Assembly (NCBI GenBank): GCA_022457155.1
Contig: JAJGOT010000420.1
Span: 124,001 to 188,000, forward strand
Direction of reading: 5' to 3'
Length of the DNA: 64,000 nucleotides
DNA from: Cladopsammia gracilis
Lineage: Eukaryota; Cnidaria; Anthozoa; Scleractinia; Dendrophylliidae
Shown: positions 57,601 to 62,527 of the stretch, one piece after another
How the letters are laid out: each line of letters begins with the position of its first letter
Position numbering within the stretch: the stretch's first letter is position 1
Program-made: the position numbers and the translations under genes
The notes under the pieces: generated by a model
Databases searched by the model: none
What the model saw: only the letters and a program-made list of their open reading frames with translations
What the model was told of the DNA's origin: nothing

Positions 57601-59188
57601 CAAAATATAAAATTTTCGCAAAATCGCGAAATTTAAGTGTCGCGAAATATGCGCACCTCAAAATCGCGAAATGAACGTGTCGCGAAAATATCATGTAATA
57701 AGGCAGTTTTAAAGATAATTTGCGAAAATTGAGTTTTAGATGGTCTTTTTAGAAAACTGTACTGTTACCATGGCAATGGCTATGACGTCATAAGCACCCT
57801 TAAAGTATTGCTTGTTGATAGGGACGCATAGATATCCAAAAGTTGTCCGATCATCGGTTGCGCCATTGTTTAAATATTTCATCATTTAGACAAGAAACCC
57901 TTACGAGCCTCCTTAAGGTGGTTCAATACAGTTTTCTGGAGACCATACCAACATTTTTCAATCGGCTTTTAAGCGGTCTTCTCCAAGTCAGATAAACGTG
58001 AAATTTTCACCACTAACTGGTTTTGAATTGAAGTTTGGCAAGAAATATTTTCTGGTAAAATCGATATTACTATGACGACGATAAACAAGAAACTTAGAAA
58101 TCAGTAAAAGTGAAATTTAGCGCTAAATTTCACTTTTACTGAAACATCTCGGCCAGCATTTCTACATGAATCCTTCGCATAAATTAAATACCAAGCGAGT
58201 CCATCAGTCTAAACATTACCCCCATGTTCTTGATTGCGGGTTAAAAGAGGTATGAAAAGGCTGCTTTAAAAAATCCTGGTATTTCGATTCTCTATCCTTA
58301 ATTCCATAAGCTGAGAAACTACAGGGAGGGGTGAAGTTTCTTGACTCTTGCTTGTCTGGGGAAATAAAAATATCTCCGCTGCAGCTGGACCTATGGGATG
58401 CATGGGATCATGACAGTTTAAAGTGAAAACATCTTCTTTCACAGTATTGACATTTTTAGAATGCTACATGATGTAATACACAGGTAAAATTAAGGACAAA
58501 GGACTAGAGTTTGCGTTATTGAGAAAAAAGGCAAACATAAGCACAAACACCAGGACTCACGAAGATCGTGCAAGGATTAACAAAACCTTCAATTGTTTAC
58601 TTTTACTTGATTTGTGTCCGCATCGACTCCGTTATCACGGAACAGTACTTCGCGATTTTTTAGAAATATCCAGATTACGAAGGGAACGTTGACAATCTTC
58701 GACAATTATCATAAACCGTCAACCCGTCTGCGAGTACATCATATTTAAACGTTTCCATTTCGTTGTGCTTGCCGCTCGTGTTTGCGTTACAGTAGTACGT
58801 TGCTCAGCTTATGTATCTTTGTGCTTGTATTTTTTCGCATTCCAAGAATTTGATATCGATAGTCAAACTGATGGTATTACCTTTCGTAGTAACACGAAGC
58901 ATTAGCCAAAACGGCGATTGTCGGTTAAAAGTCTTCATCACACCACATCATTTTAGGGCTAAAATTTTAGTTATCAATTCTATGTTCAATAAACTGCTAT
59001 TAATATTAATTTCGTACCTGTCCTGGTGACCAATTAGGCGTTTCTTTGTGGCTTAATTCAACTCTTAAGTGAGATTTCATCTCGTCCAGTGTTTGTAATC
59101 CTTCGCAAGAAATATTAAGCGCGTCCATGAGATGGACCATTTCCGTGACGCCCTTGATTTCGTCTATACTTTTCGCTTTAAAAGCCAT
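21175..59188 (-). CDS. DSTYK-like protein: dynamin-type GTPase region plus degenerate kinase (8 exons, about 38 kb)
   Basis: I join exons 59188-59018, 53382-53172, 51950-51658, 49084-48947, 44700-44303, 25639-24491, 23568-23298 and 21591-21175. Every border is GT/AG, every phase matches, and the sum is 3,048 bases: 1,015 residues plus stop. Regions by residue: leader 1-57; Walker [10 protein letters not shown] 128-136; DSPG (G3) 232-235; NKWD (G4) 325-328; long helical region 405-730 with one hydrophobic stretch about 573-590; kinase-like domain from about 740, with glycine loop 742-749, Lys 765 in VTLK, HRD 868-870, Asn 875, FVG 888-890 where DFG is expected, and MAPE 909-912. Known: DSTYK-type proteins combine a GTPase-like N-terminal half with a C-terminal kinase. 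Inferred: the protein may signal through GTP-driven assembly, with weak or no phosphotransfer. Introns reach 18.7 kb and are packed with mobile DNA. An additional small exon could have been missed. Confidence 0.82.
22200..22567. mobile_element. One-ended relative of the 15628-15950 MITE, in intron 7
   Basis: Several words of the type TGGTCTGAAATAGGGTA (22228, 22261, 22291, 22414, 22484) lead to the end CGGGGAGTACCCTCCCCCCC. The left end is not identifiable. It lies within intron 7 (21592-23297). Confidence 0.55.
23298..23568 (-). CDS. Exon 7: kinase N-lobe to catalytic loop
   Basis: The exon encodes residues 787 (split Ser) to 877. The acceptor TTTTGATCAG is followed by CAAGTTAAAG and the donor is ATCTTG/GTATGA. 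It contains [13 protein letters not shown] (strand 4 region), [12 protein letters not shown] (hinge) and [10 protein letters not shown] (catalytic loop), all intact. The upstream exon ends in AG and this one begins with C, restoring a Ser codon. Confidence 0.88.
23569..24490 (-). other. Intron 6 of the GTPase-kinase gene
   Basis: A 922-bp intron bounded by GTGAGAGG (donor, after TTTTGAG) and TTTTGATCAG (acceptor). I see no repeat or gene inside. Confidence 0.75.
24491..25639 (-). CDS. Exon 6: helical linker, hydrophobic segment, kinase glycine loop
   Basis: This largest exon encodes residues 404 (split Arg) to 786. It is mostly charged and helical ([19 protein letters not shown] and similar). 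A hydrophobic Ala-rich stretch, [20 protein letters not shown], could be a membrane anchor or buried helix. It ends in the kinase glycine loop GLGSSAFG and the lysine strand VTLKVS. The acceptor is TTTATTTTAG and the donor is TTTTGAG/GTGAGA. A Met exists 8 codons upstream of the splice site, but phase continuity with exon 5 argues for splicing over a separate start. Confidence 0.88.
26105..26875 (-). pseudogene. CR1-like LINE reverse transcriptase fragment
   Basis: Minus-strand frames show [15 protein letters not shown] and the polymerase box [14 protein letters not shown] (26572-26799), then [14 protein letters not shown] and [14 protein letters not shown] (26106-26306). These are typical of CR1/L2-type non-LTR retrotransposons. 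Frames are broken between the two parts, so the copy is dead. It sits in intron 5 of the GTPase-kinase gene in the same orientation. Confidence 0.85.
27302..27340. repeat. Poly-T/poly-G tract
   Basis: A run of about 23 T is followed directly by about 16 G. The G run could form a quadruplex. Tract length may be uncertain in the assembly. Confidence 0.8.
27992..29123 (+). pseudogene. Ubiquitin-specific-protease-like ORF, frameshifted, probably element-borne
   Basis: The first frame (27992-28627) has [11 protein letters not shown], a cysteine box of the USP (peptidase C19) type. It also has two CxxC pairs (CQTC, CEDC) that resemble the USP zinc finger. The second frame (from about 28614) continues with [19 protein letters not shown], whose His lies where USPs have theirs, then WKYFDDL and [11 protein letters not shown] single-base shift near 28614-28620 splits them. 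The tail has four STEQSKS-like repeats. A charged 63-codon ORF (29426-29617, [15 protein letters not shown]) and acidic-tailed reading frames to about 30128 follow. I infer a decayed multi-gene mobile element, not a host gene. Confidence in the fold is moderate. Confidence 0.5.
29426..30128 (+). pseudogene. Remnant ORFs downstream of the USP-like gene, cut by a G-rich MITE
   Basis: 29426-29617 encodes [20 protein letters not shown] and then a SAP-like helix pair. It is interrupted near 29616 by a repeat starting TAGGGACGGACCATTTAA, which contains a run of about 30 G (29640-29669). Coding sense returns at 29808-29990 ([18 protein letters not shown]) and, after a frameshift, runs to ESEDED and stop at 30128. 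The protein family is unknown to me. Confidence 0.45.
30458..30560. repeat. Palindromic hairpin within the 3-kb element
   Basis: GGCCTTCTTAAAAATAATGACC pairs almost perfectly with GGTCATTATTTTTAAGAAGGCC around the loop GAGCGCGTAGCGCGA. Outer arms GGATAATGCCC and GGGCATTATCC extend it. It is probably a short foldback MITE. Confidence 0.8.
31018..31218. repeat. Second palindrome within the 3-kb element
   Basis: Arms of about 85 bp: CAGTCTCTCTTTCCCAGCTT on the left and AAGCTGGGAAAGAGAGACTG on the right, closing around a GC-rich centre (CTGGGGCGCCTCCAG). Confidence 0.8.
31549..31640. repeat. Third palindrome within the 3-kb element
   Basis: CAGTGAGGTGGAACAGGAGG pairs with CCTCCTGTTCCACCTCACTG around TTACTATTTTTAATAATAA. 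A flanking copy of GAGGTGGAACAGTAGG lies at 31531. Confidence 0.8.
33342..33508. repeat. Two 87-bp tandem copies just upstream of the L1-like LINE
   Basis: GACAAATTATTATCGATAAT starts at 33342 and again at 33429. Each copy ends in TATATATGTGCCGTATAGTG. They lie immediately before the LINE 5' region and may be repeated promoter monomers of that element, which is inference. Confidence 0.75.
34261..34590. mobile_element. Foldback MITE inserted in the L1 endonuclease
   Basis: Arms of about 105 bp start CACAGGCTTCCCATGCTACA and end with the near-complement. GATAAAA lies on both sides (34254-34260 and 34591-34597), a 7-bp target duplication. Removing the insertion restores an LDKK reading typical of L1. 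Confidence 0.85.
36596..37426. mobile_element. Element with perfect 25-bp inverted ends inserted in the L1 reverse transcriptase
   Basis: The left end, TTTATTTTATACATACTGAG and then ATTTT (36596-36620), and its exact complement (37402-37426) bound 831 bp. The insert lies between L1 residues reading SKLIYN and [14 protein letters not shown]. No clear target duplication was found. It carries a DUF3504-like coding remnant. A second palindrome adjoins its right side (37436-37573). Confidence 0.7.
36997..37239 (+). pseudogene. DUF3504 / Crypton-recombinase-related N-terminal fragment
   Basis: The 80-codon frame reads [37 protein letters not shown] and [13 protein letters not shown] before a stop. 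This pattern is shared by the DUF3504 domain, which derives from Crypton tyrosine recombinases and is found in ZMYM/QRICH1-type proteins and in cnidarian elements. Only the N-terminal part of the domain is present, so no recombinase activity is expected. The upstream 36844-36942 frame may be its N-terminus but is broken. Confidence 0.6.
37436..37573. repeat. Palindromic MITE next to the DUF3504 element
   Basis: CATGGGCAGTGC at the left pairs with GCACTGCCCATG at the right. Inner arms contain ATCAGAAATC and GATTTCTGAT. The loop is CACTCGTTCGCTGCGCTCAC. Confidence 0.8.
38131..38464. repeat. (AACAT)n pentanucleotide array
   Basis: About 67 near-perfect copies. All three frames on the minus strand read Met-Leu-Cys-Tyr-Val repeats, which are not genes. 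Confidence 0.97.
38465..39097. mobile_element. MITE inside the pentanucleotide tail
   Basis: Imperfect inverted ends share ACAATAAC-type starts and, more strongly, ACAGACGCATAAAA with a following AACTGACG, on both sides. AACAT repeats lie on both sides, so it inserted into the array. It has no ORF. Confidence 0.6.
39098..39252. repeat. (AACAT)n array, second part
   Basis: About 31 copies in the same phase-type as the array at 38131. It directly joins the LINE 3' UTR. Confidence 0.95.
40568..40601. repeat. (AAT)n microsatellite at the L1 3' end
   Basis: About 11 copies of AAT in the L1 3' untranslated region. Confidence 0.95.
41102..42423 (-). mobile_element. CR1-like LINE, 5'-truncated, with TTGA-repeat tail
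   Basis: On the minus strand the element starts within the reverse transcriptase at [15 protein letters not shown] (42423). It continues with [20 protein letters not shown] and [11 protein letters not shown] (42161-41622), then the C-terminal [11 protein letters not shown] (41509-41171), and ends in about eight TTGA/TGAT units (41102-41136). Frameshifts near 42200 and 41620 break it. It lies in intron 5 of the GTPase-kinase gene. Confidence 0.88.
42424..42912. other. Intron 5 DNA, no gene
   Basis: AT-rich sequence between the LINE and the tRNA-headed element. The 109-codon ORF at 42363-42692 partly overlaps the LINE antisense and is not supported. Confidence 0.4.
42913..43900. mobile_element. 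Element with AACCCGTGAATA ends and a tRNA-like internal region
   Basis: The left end AACCCGTGAATA and the right end TATTTACGGGTT are inverted repeats. A related copy lies inverted at 60366-60992. The minus strand at 43049-43113 resembles a tRNA head with box-B-like GAGTTCAAATC and box-A-like TGGCCTGGTGTCG. There is no reading frame. A 105-bp MITE sits inside. Confidence 0.6.
43707..43811. mobile_element. 105-bp GC-rich foldback MITE with ATGGAAGGA duplication
   Basis: The ends are TAGCCTG and CAGGCTA. Long GC-rich arms GGTCGATCGCGGCCCCGTCC and the complement pair within. ATGGAAGGA flanks both sides (43698-43706 and 43812-43820). The related copy at about 60450 lacks the insert and reads (complement) CAGCTGATTTGAAGGAGTGAG, so it is the empty site. 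Confidence 0.85.
43998..44212. repeat. Inverted-repeat element related to about 340-395
   Basis: GGTTGCCAAAATGCTC and ATCGTGGAGTAT (44030-44075) are repeated inverted at 44149-44196 (CTCCACGAT, GAGTATTTTGGCAGCC). It is a short foldback repeat of a dispersed family. Confidence 0.55.
44303..44700 (-). CDS. Exon 5: GTPase G4 region
   Basis: The exon encodes residues 272-403 and the first two bases of 404. The acceptor runs TTATTATTTTTATGACCGAG and the donor is [22 protein letters not shown] gives the G4 motif NKxD that specifies guanine; [10 protein letters not shown] likely corresponds to the G5 region. An acid-rich insert ([10 protein letters not shown]) precedes it. The exon ends in phase 2 and matches exon 6 to give LKLHWRWLDKLL. 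Confidence 0.88.
46617..46996. repeat. 380-bp dispersed repeat, copy 1
   Basis: Nearly identical to 62167-62526, from TATATATAGATAGCCCAAG through GATTGACGAACGGGCTATTT to GTGAAGATAGAACTG. Copy 1 has one additional GGTGAAACTTAACCAA unit near 46690. The 111-codon ORF across it is not supported as a gene. Confidence 0.85.
47640..47870. repeat. CpG-rich repeat in intron 4
   Basis: GCGAGCTAGTCCTGCGCGA and a close copy AGCTAGTCCTGCGCGACGG lie in tandem. A hairpin (CAGGCCTTCGGCCTG) and many CG dinucleotides follow. It is a local CpG island of unknown role. ORFs on both strands here are compositional. Confidence 0.5.
48557..48618. repeat. (CA)n microsatellite
   Basis: About 31 CA units. It produces spurious His-Thr and Cys-Val reading frames. 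Confidence 0.97.
48947..49084 (-). CDS. Exon 4: GTPase G3 region
   Basis: The exon encodes residues 226-271 in phase 0 on both sides. The acceptor is TGACATTATAG/AATGGC and the donor is [26 protein letters not shown] contains the G3 motif DxPG, which binds the gamma-phosphate region and magnesium. [17 protein letters not shown] follows as the next strand. It joins exon 3 as [16 protein letters not shown], which is the expected order. Confidence 0.9.
50050..50986. mobile_element. Large foldback MITE, split by a later mariner-type MITE
   Basis: Arms of about 190 bp begin AGACCAATATCACGCTAGCA. The right arm ends TGCCATGCTAGCGTGATA, then after the inserted element continues TATTGGTCT. The arm centre pairs TACATTTCTTTGTAAAAAT with its complement. 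It lies in intron 3 (49085-51657). Confidence 0.75.
50453..50976. mobile_element. Tc1/mariner-type MITE nested in the foldback MITE
   Basis: The ends CAGTAAAAACCCACGTAT and ATACGTGGATTTTTACTG are inverted repeats, each flanked by TA (50451-50452 and 50977-50978). The interior repeats the word AAGAACCTA. It interrupts the right arm of the older element exactly at a TA. Confidence 0.8.
51060..51349. mobile_element. MITE with imperfect GGTTC...GCGACGTAA ends
   Basis: The left end TTAAGCTTGGTTCCCACAAG is followed by CGACGTAAGC. The right end, complemented, reads TTAGGGCTGGTTCTCACTAG then CGACGTAATC. The interior is rich in GATTCCG/CGGAATC words. No ORF. Confidence 0.6.
51545..51603. repeat. (TTA)n microsatellite
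   Basis: About 20 TTA units lying some 50 bases from the donor of exon 3. Confidence 0.95.
51658..51950 (-). CDS. Exon 3: Walker A and G2 region of the GTPase
   Basis: The exon encodes residues 128-225. The acceptor is CACATTCACAG/GTGAGAC and the donor is TTGGAG/GTAATT. Joined to exon 2 it reads [20 protein letters not shown], a full Walker A (G1) motif. LLPATST follows with the Thr expected for G2 in dynamin-like proteins. The exon continues through FWPHPVLE, leading to the G3 strand in exon 4. Confidence 0.92.
52090..52640 (+). pseudogene. Penelope-like reverse transcriptase fragment
   Basis: Broken frames show [16 protein letters not shown], then [17 protein letters not shown] and the polymerase box [11 protein letters not shown] with a YxDD signature. 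This combination is typical of Penelope-like elements. Stops and a frameshift make it a relic. It lies in intron 2 (51951-53171). Confidence 0.8.
53172..53382 (-). CDS. Exon 2: helical segment before the GTPase
   Basis: The exon encodes residues 58-127 and the first base of Gly 128. The acceptor is TCATTTTTTAG/GCCTTC and the donor is GTCGCAG/GTAAAT. It is helical and charged ([20 protein letters not shown]), typical of the segment before a dynamin-like G domain. It ends QYFCLVAG, the first strand before the P-loop. Confidence 0.88.
53556..53743 (-). mobile_element. tRNA-derived SINE
   Basis: On the minus strand the head reads GGCGGCACGGTGGTCTAGTGG with box A TGGTCTAGTGG (53722-53732) and box B GGTTCGAGCC (53679-53688). 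A core follows with CACCCAGGTGTATAAATGGG. The acceptor-stem halves do not pair, so this is a SINE and not a tRNA gene. It lies in intron 1. Confidence 0.8.
54853..55349. repeat. Pair of about 125-bp direct repeats
   Basis: 54853-54978 and 55223-55349 share ACGAACAGC-CAACT-AAAATCG, GACAGCCAAAATGA-GCACAG and CAACTGAGCCCA. They differ at about 15-20% of positions. The second copy directly precedes the LINE at 55355. Confidence 0.7.
55355..56595 (+). mobile_element. CR1-like LINE with a long intact reverse transcriptase ORF
   Basis: The 357-codon ORF (55360-56433) covers essentially the whole reverse transcriptase domain. It contains [33 protein letters not shown] (fingers and palm), [20 protein letters not shown] and [11 protein letters not shown] with the catalytic YADD, then [11 protein letters not shown] in the thumb/C-terminal part. 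A stop at 56431-56433 interrupts it. The frame continues [13 protein letters not shown] to a stop near 56595. The 5' endonuclease half is missing and no tail repeat is seen. It sits in intron 1 of the GTPase-kinase gene, opposite in orientation. Confidence 0.9.
56913..57703. mobile_element. DNA transposon relic with CGCGAAATTTAAGTG repeats
   Basis: The left end CCTTATTACAGTACATGAAA and the right end complement CCTTATTACATGATATTTTC form an imperfect inverted repeat. Each is followed by several copies of TCGCGAAATTTAAGTG-like words. The inner ORF (57066-57311) includes [15 protein letters not shown], which resembles the C-terminal region of pogo/Tigger-type transposases. It is a short, inactive remnant. 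Confidence 0.65.
58101..58142. repeat. Perfect 42-bp palindrome
   Basis: TCAGTAAAAGTGAAATTTAG is followed by CG and then the exact complement of the first 20 bases, with no spacer. It adjoins the decayed first-exon copy C. Confidence 0.95.
58143..58735 (-). pseudogene. Decayed first-exon copy C of the GTPase-kinase gene
   Basis: The minus strand keeps parts of exon 1 (ATCAAGAACATGG, CTGATGGACTCGCTTG, GCGAAGGATTCATG). It lacks the start codon region, because CCCG is joined directly to AATCAAG. Upstream-type sequence follows to the right (GCTGGACCTATGGGAT, ACATGATGTAATACACAGG). It lies in intron 1. Confidence 0.65.
59018..59188 (-). CDS. Exon 1: start of the GTPase-kinase gene
   Basis: The exon encodes residues 1-57, [20 protein letters not shown] onward. 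An in-frame TAA lies 12 bases before the ATG, so this Met is the first possible. The donor is GGACAG/GTACGA in phase 0, which matches exon 2. The intron to exon 2 is 5.6 kb. The leader is hydrophilic with no signal peptide. Direct joining to exon 2 is inferred; another short exon may lie between. Confidence 0.72.
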
Positions 59189-59905
59189 TTGCTCGGGTTA
59201 AAAGAAGTGTGAAAAGGCCTTAAACAACTGCAGCTTTTTCAAGGGACCTGAAATTCCTGTGTCCCAAATTCCGTTGAGTGAACTGAGAAACTACAACGCA
59301 TGACAAATTTATTCCCGGAAATGAAGACCAAAGGGGATGGAGTGGGGGAGGGATGGGTAACGTTTCTGGATTAGTTTTTGGATCTGATAAATCGAAATAT
59401 ATGTTTGGGGAAATAAATAAATCCAGCTTCAGCTGGACCTATGGGATTTTTATGGGACGAAATTTCGAGGACGCGCGAGAGGGGGGAACGATCTCCCCCC
59501 CACCCCTCCCCCACCCCCTCCTCCCCCCACCCCCCGCCGCAATTTAGTTTCGTGACGACGTGGTATCAACTTTCAAAAATAGATGGAAACCAGATCGTAA
59601 AAGTGAAAACATCGCTATCTAGCAACGACATTTCTGGAATGCTTCATGATGTAACACACGGGCGAAACTCAGGGGGACTTAGGGCAAAAGACATGGGTTT
59701 GCGTAATTGAGAAAAACAAGAAAATAAAGGCAAGCAGAAGCACACGCACTAGGACTCACGAGGAGCGTACAAGGAATTGAAAAAACTTAAATTATTTAAC
59801 TTTTACTTGGTTTTTGTCCGCATCGACTCCGTTATCACGGAGCAGCACTTCGCGATTTTTTAGAAATATCCAGATCACGAAGGAAACGTTGACAATCTTC
59901 GACAA
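59189..59905 (-). promoter_or_regulatory. Upstream region of exon 1 (copy A of a tandem unit)
   Basis: This region should hold the promoter and 5' UTR. It recurs, diverged, around copies B and C. Landmarks shared by copies are GTCCCTTGAAAAAGCTGCAG on the minus strand, GCTGGACCTATGGGAT, CGAAATTTCGAGGACGCGCG, CATGATGTAACACACGGGCG and CATCGACTCCGTTATCACGG. A purine/pyrimidine-biased C-run lies at 59490-59535. Confidence 0.5.
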
Positions 59906-59906
59906 T

Positions 59907-60024
59907 GAGATTTCATCTCGTCCAGCGTTTGTAATCCTTCGCAAGAAATATCAAGCGCGTCCATCAGATGGTCCATTTCCCTAATGTTCTTGATTTCGTC
60001 TATACTTTTCGCTTTGAAAGCCAT
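59907..60024 (-). pseudogene. First-exon copy B, truncated and without splice donor
   Basis: The ATG at 60024-60022 opens [20 protein letters not shown], closely matching exon 1. After DEMKSH the sequence changes to upstream-type DNA (CGAAGATTGTCAACGTTTCC) and a stop follows 9 codons later. The donor GTACGA is absent, so it cannot splice like copy A. Its own upstream region continues to 60330 and, after an insertion, at 61020-61215. Confidence 0.75.
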
Positions 60025-60365
60025 TTGCTTGGGTTAAAAGAAGTGTGAAAAGGCCTTAAAAAACTGCAGCTTTTTCAAGGGACCTGAAATTCCTGTGTCC
60101 CAAATTGCGTCGAATGAACCGAGGACAAATTTATTCCCGGAAATGAAGATCAAAGGGGATGGAGTGGGGGAGGGGATGGGAAACGTTTCTAGATTCTTGA
60201 TCAACGGTGTCTTTGGATCAAGTTGTATCAAAATGTTTGCCTAGGGAAATAAATAAATCCTACTTCAGCTGGACCTATGGGATTTTTATAGGGCGAAATT
60301 TCGAGGACGCGCGCGAGAGGGGTACGCGCGAAAGGGAGAGGTGGCGCCTGCTGCTGAGACCCTAG

Positions 60366-60992
60366 TTTTTAACCCGTGAATATACGCGCATGCGTAATGA
60401 ACGGGTTATCGGTAACGGCGACTGATATGCAAATGAGTCACTCGCTCACTCCTTCAAATCAGCTGTAAACTTAGTGACGTAATGCTTTGTTACGAATGCG
60501 TTTTGTAACAAGAACAGCATGAATTCAGCGATAACAATAACTAAATTGCTGTAAACGAATATAAACAACAATAAGCTTAAAGATGTTTCGCATTTGGAGT
60601 CTTTAATGCAACGTTAAAATCGATCTAAAATGAATTTTCAACTGAGACACGCGTTTTGATGGTTATCTATGTTTGAGTAATAAAATTTATCCCAACATTA
60701 GGTCAGTAGTTACACTGGTCGAGTGGTGTAAAGCGCGGACTTACAGCCAAAAGGCCCAGGTTCGAATCTTGCTCGGGCCGTTCATTCCTTTTTTTCGTTT
60801 TTTTTTTCTTTCTTCTTCCGACTGAACATTATGAAGGTGATGTACTGTATTTTTATTTCTTGCGTTTGTCAAAAATCCTAACGTTTAATTTAAAAAAATA
60901 TATTGAACCGTGACAGAGTGAAAGCACAAGCTTACCGCATTGCGTTACGCGTTACGCGTTACGCATTTCAAATTCTCGGGTTGGCTCTAAGG
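60366..60992. mobile_element. tRNA-headed inverted-end element, copy 2
   Basis: This is related to 42913-43900 in opposite orientation (shared GCATGCGTAATGAACGGGTT, ATCGGTAACGG and ATTTGCATAT-type words). The tRNA-like part on the plus strand has a consensus box A TGGTCGAGTGG (60716-60726) and box B GGTTCGAATC (60759-60768), followed by a T-run. It interrupts copy B of the first-exon unit. Confidence 0.65.
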
Positions 60993-61199
60993 AGCCTTTG
61001 ATTTGTTTTCGTCCCCTCATCATATCATAGCAACGACATTTCTGGAATTCTACATGATGTAACACACGGGCGAAATTCAGGGAGTGTTAGGGCAAAAGAC
61101 AAGAGCTTGGGTGATTGACAAAAAAAGAAAATATAGGCAAGCAGAAGCACACGCATAAGGACTCACGAGGATCGTATAAGGAATAACAAAAACTTAACT

Positions 61200-61273
61200 A
61201 TTTAAAAACTCTTATTCTTCGGCCATAAACAACGCATGTTGTAAAAAAACTTTGATTAATGACTTGACGTTTC

Positions 61274-61304
<31 letters not shown>

Positions 61305-61864
61305 GGTTGGATATAATACAATAAAATTTAAATGCTATGGAGAAAGACTGGAACCTAATTTAAAAGAAATGACAATACCGAAAAAAAAAATGATAATATC
61401 CAGACCTATGTTAAAGTCTGCTAGAAAATAAAAACATATATACAAGGCTAGTAAAGAAAACGTTTCTCACTACCCACATTTTCATTTAAAGCTGGTTTTA
61501 AATCCTTAATCAATGATGTCTCCTTAATTGTACAATGGATATCCGATCGCCCAGTTGTAAAAATTTCAAAATGATCCCATTTAATGCTGTGGCCCGTTGA
61601 AGTCATATGATCTGCAATGGCTGATGCGTGACAGCCCTTCGTGAGTGCTTTAAAATGTTCAGTTTTTCTGTCATGTAATCGACGCTTTGTTTTTCCTATG
61701 CAAAAATCGTCACAGTTCCAGCAGCTTGCCTTGTAAACGACGTTTGACATGAGAGAGCGGTTAAATCTCATCTCAAAATTTTCGAAAATTTTAGGTGTCT
61801 TTGAACCCCTCTTACAGAATTTTTTTAAACTTTGCCAAAAGTTGCATGTTATCCTACTGATCAA
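61200..61864 (-). mobile_element. Penelope-like element 3' part: GIY-YIG endonuclease and terminal repeat
   Basis: The 138-codon ORF (61864-61448, minus) has NVVYKASCWNCDDFCIGKTK and RRLHDRKTEHFKAL, the GIY-YIG endonuclease of Penelope-like elements with its CxxC insertion. ETSLIKDLKPALNENVGSE closes it. The upstream reverse transcriptase is missing. Downstream, the minus strand carries the terminal region with a hammerhead-like motif. Confidence 0.85.
61266..61297 (-). ncRNA. Hammerhead ribozyme-like core of the Penelope element
   Basis: The minus strand reads CUGAAGA, U, GUAUG, UUGAAG, CAUAC, GAAA, CGUC. This gives the CUGANGA box, a 5-bp stem II with a 6-base loop, the GAAA box and a GUC cleavage triplet. 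Its position just after the GIY-YIG ORF fits known Penelope-encoded type I hammerheads. Helix I was not resolved. Confidence 0.65.
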
Positions 61865-62166
61865 AATTCAACCTGAATAAAAAATGGGGTTTACCGAGTC
61901 AGTTTTTGAGTTATTAACGCTTAAAGCTAAAATTAAGAGTGTTTTCAGCACGTTACAATGTTGCTATAGTAACATATTGTGTCACAAAAATGATAACAAG
62001 GTGTTCACCAATCATTGGGCATTCGTTTGATATCATAATTGTAGCATCACCTGATAAAGAGTGGTTTTAATGACCCATCAAAATGTTAGTCTTGGAAAAT
62101 GCTGGAAACTGTTGGTAGCCACCTTAAAGCCAACTTTCAGTCAATTCAAGCATCAATAGGCTATAA
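61865..62166. other. No gene seen
   Basis: AT-rich DNA upstream of the truncated Penelope piece; nothing recognisable. Confidence 0.4.
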
Positions 62167-62526
62167 TATATATAGATAGCCCAAGGCTAACAGCGTCGCA
62201 CTTTGAACAAGCTTAACTAAGGTGAAACTTAACTAAGGTGAAAGGTTGGAAGCACAAGAATAAAGATTGACGAACGGGCTATTTTCAATTTTAGCAATTC
62301 TCAAAAACAGTATTACGCGACCGTCTGCACAGTACATTTTTAAAGACCGTACAAAAGTTCACAAAAACAACTTTTCTCTGTCTTGAATAACTAGTACCAC
62401 TAGTTTCCGAATAAAATACAGTTTTTGTTTGTCAAAAATTGCCCGAGAAACTGATTTGAAAATCAAAAATTGCTAAAATACACAAACATATTTGCATAAG
62501 GCGATGCAAGTGAAGATAGAACTGCA
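62167..62526. repeat. 380-bp dispersed repeat, copy 2
   Basis: Nearly identical to 46617-46996. It runs directly into the first 361-bp unit at 62528, after ATAGAACTGCAT. Confidence 0.85.
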
Positions 62527-62527
62527 T

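Noticed and set aside
60714..60780. tRNA gene
   Set aside because: Box A and box B match well, but the 5' and 3' ends cannot form an acceptor stem; it is a tRNA-derived head of a repeat.
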